A DNA stretch of 64,000 bases. Source: Scatomonas sp963649395. Its GTDB lineage: Bacteria; Bacillota; Clostridia; Lachnospirales; Lachnospiraceae. Positions within the stretch are counted from its first letter, which is position 1, and each line of letters begins with the position of its first letter. This document shows positions 58,831 through 64,000 of the stretch, piece by piece. Position numbers and translations under genes: made by a program. Under the pieces are notes generated by a model. It made no database searches, had not been told where the DNA came from, and was given only the letters and a program-made list of their open reading frames with translations. The stretch covers positions 1 to 64,000 of the forward strand of contig CAVJHW010000001.1 in assembly GCA_963649395.1 (NCBI GenBank). Reading direction: 5' to 3'.

Positions 58831-60366
58831 CTAGGTTGTCAATTCTTTTTTCAGATTCATCATCCGGAAGGAGATCATCAGATAGAAAAGCATATCTTCA
58901 TTTTCAAAATCCACATTAATGAGCTCCCGGATCCGATCCAGGCGGTAGAGGAAGGTGCTACGGTGGATGAAGAGCTTTCGGGAGGCCTGGACGGCGTTCA
59001 GGTGGGTCTCCAGGTAGACCTTGAGGGTTTCACAATATTCGGAATTATGTCTGATATCATAGGCCTTGAGGGTTAGCAGTTTCTGGGAGCAAGCCATATG
59101 GATAGGCAGGTCCCGGCTGCAGCATTCCATCAGATAATAGAGGGAGATGTCCTCGAAGCGGTGAACCCAGCGGTAGCTCTGGTATTTGCTGCCGATGTCC
59201 AGGGCGATCTTGGCCTGCAGATAGCAATAGTGTAGATCTCTGGTGCCGACAATGGGATTGCTGACTCCGGTTTTCAGAAAGCTGTCTCGTAGGAAGACGG
59301 TGGTGCTGTTCAGCAGCTGGTCGACGGAGCCATCATAGCGGGACAAATTGACGAAGACCACCAGGTCATCCTCATAGCGGAAGGCACAGGAGCCGGACAC
59401 AATGTCCTCAAAATGATGGCAGAGATAGTTGCTGGTCAGATTTTGCTGGTCCAGGGAGGCAATTTTCATGCACATGGTACAGTAGCTGTGGGAGGAGGAC
59501 CAACCAAAATCCGTGAGCCGATTGTCTATGACGGAATAATCTGTCTCCTTGCCCATAATGATGTCCCCCAGCAGGTGCTCCAGAGAGTAGACGGTGTCGG
59601 AGGATTCAGCATCCAGATGATTCAGCACCAGCTGCACATATCCGGCCAAATGCTCCAGCATAGGCGCCAGCTCCTCCTGGATCTCCGTTTGCGCTTCCAC
59701 CAGAATCAGGCGATGAGAGTAATTTTGGTGCTGAAAGAGGTTCATGCACAGCTCCCGGAAGCCGGAGAGATACTCCGGAAGAAAAAAGGGCTTGGTATAA
59801 TTCCGGGCCTCATTGTAGAGGGGGTTTAGCTTGCAGGTTGTCAAAGTTTCATAGGAATATTCCGCGTCAATCAGATGCGCCAGAGAAGGGGTGGCATCAA
59901 TGATGCTGGAATAGGAAAGCATGAAGAAATCAGCCGCCCGCAGGATCAGGGGATTCCTAAAGATGGGATAACTGGCATCCAGGAGGTTCTGGAGGGTGCC
60001 ATCCGTACGGATCAGCTCCTTGAGGGCATTGTCCCATTGATCATATTTGTCGAAAAGCTGCTGCAGCTGGTTGAATAATTCCGGAAGCTTGCAGGACAGA
60101 GGAATTTCAAACATTTTGTTGGACACAGGATGAAAACCGGGAGCTTCAAAGGAACGGTAGAGAACCAGGATATCCTCCGGAAGGGCTTCCTTGCGCAGGT
60201 AGTCCGGGACAGCGTTGCAGATGCAGACATGTCCCTTGGGCCAGTGAGCCTGAGAGGACAGGAAAATAGGCCGCCCCAGGGTCAGAGCCGGGGAGAGAGA
60301 GGGATCGATTCCCAGGGAAAAGACCTGGTTTAGGTGCTGGATAATGAGCTGGGGACTTAGATTCAT
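58831..60366 (-). CDS. PucR-family transcriptional regulator
   Basis: 511 aa. Sensor-like N-terminal half (to about 260), a GGDEF-like middle, and a C-terminal PucR helix-turn-helix (LETHLNAVQASRKLFIHRSTFLYRLDRI, about 460-490). The start is ATG 60366 with GGGAGG upstream; an in-frame ATG at 60525 lies upstream of the predicted transcription start. It is divergent from the corrinoid methyl-transfer genes and is the obvious candidate for their regulator, perhaps sensing the methylated substrate; this is inference. Confidence 0.83.
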   Translation of the reverse strand: MNLSPQLIIQHLNQVFSLGIDPSLSPALTLGRPIFLSSQAHWPKGHVCICNAVPDYLRKEALPEDILVLYRSFEAPGFHPVSNKMFEIPLSCKLPELFNQLQQLFDKYDQWDNALKELIRTDGTLQNLLDASYPIFRNPLILRAADFFMLSYSSIIDATPSLAHLIDAEYSYETLTTCKLNPLYNEARNYTKPFFLPEYLSGFRELCMNLFQHQNYSHRLILVEAQTEIQEELAPMLEHLAGYVQLVLNHLDAESSDTVYSLEHLLGDIIMGKETDYSVIDNRLTDFGWSSSHSYCTMCMKIASLDQQNLTSNYLCHHFEDIVSGSCAFRYEDDLVVFVNLSRYDGSVDQLLNSTTVFLRDSFLKTGVSNPIVGTRDLHYCYLQAKIALDIGSKYQSYRWVHRFEDISLYYLMECCSRDLPIHMACSQKLLTLKAYDIRHNSEYCETLKVYLETHLNAVQASRKLFIHRSTFLYRLDRIRELINVDFENEDMLFYLMISFRMMNLKKELTT

Positions 60367-60525
60367 GGAGACCTCCCGCCTTCTGTGGTGCAAAGCAGCT
60401 GGCTTTCCTCTGTGGTGCCGACGTCGGGGCTGCCCCTTGTCGGTTGGAAGAGCTGCAGCCCTTTGCAACTGTCTGCATGCCTGGGAACTTGTCCGGCATT
60501 TCGTTCTCAAAAAGTATTCATACAC

Positions 60526-60554
60526 ATTGTAGGAAAAAGCATTTGAAAAGTCAA
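60526..60554 (-). promoter_or_regulatory. Promoter of the PucR gene
   Basis: Minus strand TTGACT (60554-60549), 17-bp spacer, TACAAT (60531-60526). The transcript has a ~150-nt leader (60519-60367) with a long-range GCAAAG/CTTTGC complementarity. Confidence 0.7.
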
Positions 60555-60586
60555 TAGTTTTGCGGATACTGTGAAGGATTTTTTTT

Positions 60587-60595
60587 TGTTATAAT
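60587..60595 (+). promoter_or_regulatory. Promoter of the corrinoid methyl-transfer operon
   Basis: TGTTATAAT (hexamer 60590-60595) with no good -35, as expected for a promoter that needs an activator. I see no cobalamin riboswitch in the 26-nt leader. Confidence 0.55.
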
Positions 60596-60621
60596 GGGCA
60601 CAGTCAAATTAGAATTCTATT

Positions 60622-61443
60622 TTGGAGGTATCTGAAACTATGATTATTATTGGTGAGAAGATTAATGGATCTATCCCGTCCATAGCAGAAGCCATTGCCA
60701 ACAGGGATGCAGATCTCATTAAGCAGCGTACCATTGCCCAGGCAAATGCAAACGCAACTTTTATTGATTGTTGTGCCTCTGTTCCGGAAGCAGAAGAGGT
60801 TGAGACTCTCAAGTGGATGATCGACTGCATCCAGGAAGTTACAGACCTGCCCATCAGTGTGGACAGCCCCAGCCCGGATGTATTACTGGAAGCTTATAAG
60901 TTCTGTAAGCGTCCCGGTCTGATTAACTCTGTATCCATGGAAGGCGACAAGATTGATAAGATCTTCCCGGTTATCGCAGATACGGATTGGCAGGTAGTAG
61001 CACTTTGCAGTGATGATACCGGTATCCCCAAGACTGCTGAAGACCGTCTGCGGGTATTTAATAATATCATGGCTAAGGCTAAGGAATATGGCATTAAGCC
61101 CAGCCGTCTCCATATCGATCCCCTGGTAGAGATGCTTTGTACCTCTGAGGATGGAATCGCTATGAATGAGGAGGTAATCAGCACCATTCGTCAGCAGTAT
61201 CCGGATATCCATATCACAGCTGCTGTCAGCAATATTTCCTTCAATCTGCCGGTTCGTAAGATTCTGAACATGAGCTTTACCGTACTGGCTATGAAGGCTG
61301 GTCTGGACAGTGCCATCCTGGATCCCACCAACCGCGATATGCTGGGCATCATCCTGGCTACCGAGGCTATGCTGGGCATGGATGATTTCTGCATGGAGTA
61401 TATTGATGCCTATAGAGAGGGGCTCTTCGGACCCAAGAAGTGA
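60622..61443 (+). CDS. Methyltetrahydrofolate:corrinoid methyltransferase (MT2 type)
   Basis: 273 aa from 60622, though ATG 60640 (MIIIGEKING...) lies 8 bp after TTTTGGAGGTATC-like ribosome site and is the better start (267 aa). Pterin-binding TIM barrel of the AcsE/MtgA group: IIIGEKINGS, the FIDCCAS strand (usual LDIN site), SVDSPSPDV, and DPLVEML. It moves methyl groups between a corrinoid protein and tetrahydrofolate, feeding the folate pool in demethylation of methylated amines or ethers. Codons here and in the next gene favour T- and A-ending forms compared with neighbours, consistent with high expression. Confidence 0.87.
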   Translation: MEVSETMIIIGEKINGSIPSIAEAIANRDADLIKQRTIAQANANATFIDCCASVPEAEEVETLKWMIDCIQEVTDLPISVDSPSPDVLLEAYKFCKRPGLINSVSMEGDKIDKIFPVIADTDWQVVALCSDDTGIPKTAEDRLRVFNNIMAKAKEYGIKPSRLHIDPLVEMLCTSEDGIAMNEEVISTIRQQYPDIHITAAVSNISFNLPVRKILNMSFTVLAMKAGLDSAILDPTNRDMLGIILATEAMLGMDDFCMEYIDAYREGLFGPKK

Positions 61444-61543
61444 TGAGCTGTCATGACTTTCTTATATCAGATTAATATGGGCTTCAGCGGAAAGAGGCCT
61501 ATATTATATATAACTAATCATAACACAAACGGAGGAAAAGGTT

Positions 61544-62176
61544 ATGTCGAAAATTGATGATGTTGCTGCATTGGTAGAAAAAGGTAAGGCAAAACAGATT
61601 GGTGCTGCTGTACAGGCTGCTATTGATGACGGATGTGATCCCACCGAGATCCTGAACAAGGGTATGATCGATGCCATGGGCGTTGTAGGTGAGAAGTTCA
61701 AGAACAACGAGATCTTCGTTCCTGAGATGCTGGTTGCAGCCAAGGCCATGAAGAAGGGTGTTGAGGTTCTGAAACCCCATCTGTCCAGTGGTACTACAGG
61801 TGCTCTTGGAAAGGTTATCATTGCTACCGTAGCAGGCGACCTGCATGATATCGGTAAGAACCTGGTAGCTATGATGATTGAGTCCGCAGGTTTCGAAGTG
61901 CTTGACCTGGGCGTGGATGTTCCGATTGACAAGATCATTGCTGCTGTAAATGAGAATCCTGACACTAAGATCGTTGCTCTGTCCGCTCTGCTGACAACTA
62001 CAATGCCGTCTCTGCGCGACACTGTTGCTGCCCTGAACGGTGCTCCTTTCCGCAGCAATATCAAGATCATGGTTGGTGGTGCTCCCATTACCCAGGCATT
62101 TTCTGATGAGATTGGTGCTGACGGATATTCCGAGGATGCAGCTTCCGCAGCTACTCTGGCTAAATCATTGGCATAA
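61544..62176 (+). CDS. Corrinoid (methyl carrier) protein
   Basis: 210 aa. Helical cap domain (about 1-88; ALVEKGKAKQIGAAVQAAIDDGCDPTEILNKG) and Rossmann-like B12 domain with the cobalt-ligand motif DLHDIGKNL (about 105-113) and VGGAPIT near residue 178. It carries the methyl group on cobalt between a substrate-specific methyltransferase (MT1) and the folate enzyme encoded upstream. GGAGG is 10 bp before the ATG. No MT1 gene is in the window, so the methyl donor substrate cannot be named. Confidence 0.93.
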   Translation: MSKIDDVAALVEKGKAKQIGAAVQAAIDDGCDPTEILNKGMIDAMGVVGEKFKNNEIFVPEMLVAAKAMKKGVEVLKPHLSSGTTGALGKVIIATVAGDLHDIGKNLVAMMIESAGFEVLDLGVDVPIDKIIAAVNENPDTKIVALSALLTTTMPSLRDTVAALNGAPFRSNIKIMVGGAPITQAFSDEIGADGYSEDAASAATLAKSLA

Positions 62177-62179
62177 TAA

Positions 62180-62260
62180 AGATTTGGGTGCTTTGATACC
62201 CAGACCAAGTTTGAGAGTGAGCACCCCAGCGCTGAAGCTTCAGCGCCGGGGTGCTTTTGC
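62180..62260 (+). terminator. Terminator, possibly regulated, between corrinoid-protein and activator genes
   Basis: Very strong hairpin (GCACCCC-A-GCGCTGAA at 62221-62236, GC loop, TTCAGCGC-C-GGGGTGC at 62239-62254) followed by TTTTGCTTG. Its left arm is also complementary to GGGTGC at 62186-62191 in a sequence resembling 56880-56910, which would let an alternative fold break the terminator. Confidence 0.75.
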
Positions 62261-62278
62261 TTGCGAGGGATGACGGAT

Positions 62279-63886
62279 ATGGACAAGAAGTATAGGGTTA
62301 CATTTCTGCCGCAAAATATCCTACAGGAAGTAGGAGAGGGAGTAAGTATTTTGGAGGCAGAGCAGATGGCCGGACTGGAGCCGGACGCTCCCTGCGGCGG
62401 CAAGGGAAATTGCGGCAAATGCAAGGTGAATATCCTTGCCGGAAAGCAGCTAGGTGTAGTTCTGGCCTGTCAAACCATGATCGACTGTGATATGAAGGTG
62501 GATACCCTGTCACAGGAAAAGGTACAGAAGATCCTGACCGAAGGCTCCACCCGACAGGTGGAGATGGATCCGGGCGTAGGATTTGTCAAAGGAGAAGAAG
62601 ATAAGCCATTTTATCTCATGGCTTTTGATATAGGAACTACCACGGTGGTGGGCTATCTGTTGGATGGTCATACCGGGGCGGAGCTGAGCGTCGCCAGTAT
62701 GATGAACCCCCAGCACCAATTTGGTGCCGATGTGATTTCCAGGGCCAATTATGTCCTGGAGCATGGGGGGCAGGAGATGCAGGCGGTCATTCATCGGGCC
62801 TTGAACCAGCTGATCGCCCAGGCTTGCAAGGATGCAGGCATCAAGAAGGAGGAGATCTTGCAAGTGTCGGTGGTGGGAAATACCTGTATGCACCACCTCT
62901 TTCTGGGAATTTCCCCGGATTCCCTGGTGCATGCTCCCTATCTGCCGGCGGTAAAGGATGGGATGATTCTGGAGGCAGCTGACCAGGACATTCATATTGG
63001 TCCGGGGGGCAAGCTGCTGATGCTGCCCAATATCGCCGGATTTGTAGGGGCGGATACCGTAGGCTGTATGCTGTCGGTGGCCTTCGACCAGCTGGATCCC
63101 ATCACCTTGATGATCGATATCGGAACCAACGGCGAGCTGGTTATGGGAAATAAGGACCGCATGGTTGCCACCTCCACCGCCGCCGGGCCCGCCTTCGAGG
63201 GAGCCAAGATCGAATGCGGTATGCGGGGGTCCAAGGGGGCCATCAGCCATGTGACGGTGGGACCCAAGGGTCTGGAGCTGGAGGTCATTGAGAATGTCAA
63301 ACCCATCGGCATCTGCGGCTCCGGTCTGATCGATATTGTGGCCTTTATGATCCGCTATGGATTTGTAGATAATTACGGCAGTCTCTGTGACGCAGAGGAT
63401 CTGGAGGATCCATTTGCCAAAAGTCAGGCCTATCGCATTCAGGAAAAGGACGGAAAGGCGGTCTTTGTTCTGGCCTTTGCAGAGGAAACAGGCAGCGGAA
63501 GGGATGTCTACATCAGTCAGAAGGATATCCGAGAGGTGCAGCTGGCCAAGGGAGCTATTGCAGCCGGGATCCAGATTATGGCAGCCAAGCTGGCCATCCG
63601 CCCGGATCAGATTCAGCAGGTCTTCCTGGCAGGTGCCTTCGGTAATTACATGGATGCGGGAAATGCTTGCGAGATCGGCCTGATTCCCTATGAGCTGCGG
63701 GACCGGATCCTTCCCATTGGAAATGCTGCCGGAGAGGGGTCCAAGCTGGCGGTGATGAATCGGGGCGAGTACAAATACGCCTGCGCCTTAGCCAAAAAGG
63801 CGGAATTCGTCGAACTGGCCACGGAAAGCTGCTTCCAGGATACCTTCGTAGATGAATTAGAGTTTGCACGGGCGGTAGAAAGGTGA
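62279..63886 (+). CDS. Reductive activator of corrinoid proteins (RACE, RamA-like)
   Basis: 535 aa. An N-terminal [2Fe-2S] ferredoxin-like domain has the cysteines in APCGGKGNCGKCK and a distal VLACQT. After a linker comes the DUF4445 ASKHA ATPase domain: AFDIGTTTVVGYLLD, DIGTNGELVMGN, ICGSGLIDIV, FLAGAFGNYMDAGNA. It uses ATP to drive electrons onto accidentally oxidised Co(II), restoring Co(I) in the corrinoid protein. Start: ATG 62279, 9 bp after GAGGG; ATG 62270 and TTG 62261 are alternatives. A strong terminator just upstream suggests it is made in smaller amounts than the corrinoid protein. Confidence 0.9.
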   Translation: MDKKYRVTFLPQNILQEVGEGVSILEAEQMAGLEPDAPCGGKGNCGKCKVNILAGKQLGVVLACQTMIDCDMKVDTLSQEKVQKILTEGSTRQVEMDPGVGFVKGEEDKPFYLMAFDIGTTTVVGYLLDGHTGAELSVASMMNPQHQFGADVISRANYVLEHGGQEMQAVIHRALNQLIAQACKDAGIKKEEILQVSVVGNTCMHHLFLGISPDSLVHAPYLPAVKDGMILEAADQDIHIGPGGKLLMLPNIAGFVGADTVGCMLSVAFDQLDPITLMIDIGTNGELVMGNKDRMVATSTAAGPAFEGAKIECGMRGSKGAISHVTVGPKGLELEVIENVKPIGICGSGLIDIVAFMIRYGFVDNYGSLCDAEDLEDPFAKSQAYRIQEKDGKAVFVLAFAEETGSGRDVYISQKDIREVQLAKGAIAAGIQIMAAKLAIRPDQIQQVFLAGAFGNYMDAGNACEIGLIPYELRDRILPIGNAAGEGSKLAVMNRGEYKYACALAKKAEFVELATESCFQDTFVDELEFARAVER

Positions 63887-63923
63887 TAAGATAGAACTGG
63901 AGAATAAACCAGGAGGCCGTCTT

Positions 63924-64000
63924 ATGCCTTATGATCAGATAGAAAATGCACTTATGCAAGGGAATCCCCGTTTAGCCGCCCGGCTGATTCGGGAGGCGCT
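63924..64000 (+). CDS. Start of a further gene, cut by the right edge
   Basis: ATG 63924 with a perfect AGGAGG 7 bp upstream; 25 codons are visible (MPYDQIENALMQGNPRLAARLI...). The helical start with a Gly-Asn pair and Ala/Leu-rich helices resembles the cap domain of corrinoid proteins, so it may be a second carrier or related component of the same operon. Too little is present to be sure. Confidence 0.45.
   Translation, partial: MPYDQIENALMQGNPRLAARLIREA

Noticed and set aside
60480..60640. Cobalamin riboswitch before the corrinoid operon
   Set aside because: The leader after the -10 is only about 26-40 nt and lacks a B12-box-like sequence.
1..64000. tRNA or rRNA genes, prophage, integrase or complete insertion sequence
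   Set aside because: I looked for cloverleaf-like GTTCGA-type arms, rRNA core sequences, transposase or integrase motifs and terminal inverted repeats, and found none.

Overview
The window looks like chromosomal DNA of a Lachnospiraceae-like gut clostridium. The evidence is Firmicutes gene order (holB-ricT-trmN6-rsmI; hpf...secA-prfB; pth-mfd), an NTGD-type sortase-like C-terminus, lipoproteins, an ECF-type biotin protein (BioY), NiaR- and CdaR/PucR-type regulators, strong AGGAGG ribosome sites and sigma-A-type promoters. I see no rRNA, tRNA, CRISPR array, integrase or complete insertion sequence. Most of the window is ordinary, densely packed chromosome.

Layout. 1-3525: 3' part of a large wall-anchored surface protein. 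3.6-7.6 kb: replication and RNA-modification operon (holB, ricT, trmN6, rsmI). 7.6-10.5 kb: an AAA/PD-(D/E)XK protein facing an oxalate/formate-type MFS carrier. 10.7-14.9 kb: MacB-like ATPase and a giant FtsX permease with a coiled-coil hairpin. 15.0-20.2 kb: hpf, a YbaK-type editing protein, secA, and prfB with its programmed frameshift. 20.3-22.1 kb: a frameshifted remnant and a DUF4143 AAA protein. 22.2-27.1 kb: Gld-like ABC operon on the minus strand. 27.3-31.5 kb: CdaR-like regulator overlapping an aconitase-family hydratase, then a convergent pseudouridine synthase. 31.5-32.4 kb: a gene-poor locus with its own minus-strand promoter and terminator. 32.4-36.5 kb: sugar-binding lipoprotein, polybasic membrane protein, niaR, and a divergent PTS-IIC-like carrier. 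36.7-43.3 kb: membrane-anchored protein, asnS, SbcD/YhaN-like pair. 43.4-50.4 kb: HIS6-like hisA, bioY-MATE, trkA-trkH, hisC. 50.4-58.7 kb: CobW/YcgQ-like fusion, pth-mfd, foldase, homocysteine methyltransferase, lgt. 58.8-64.0 kb: corrinoid methyl-transfer module (PucR regulator, methyl-H4folate methyltransferase, corrinoid protein, reductive activator, and a further gene cut by the right edge).

The most coherent accessory system is the corrinoid module at the right end, where a methyl group moves between a corrinoid protein and tetrahydrofolate and a ferredoxin-like ATPase reactivates the cobalt. The least explained features are three. The first is the minus-strand transcript at 31.5-32.3 kb: strong promoter, small ORFs, several hairpins, intrinsic terminator. 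The second is a pair of similar sequences, before the homocysteine methyltransferase gene and before the activator gene, the latter arranged like an attenuator. The third is a dispersed 16-bp intergenic motif (TTTTGACACTGTAACC type) near promoters and gene ends.
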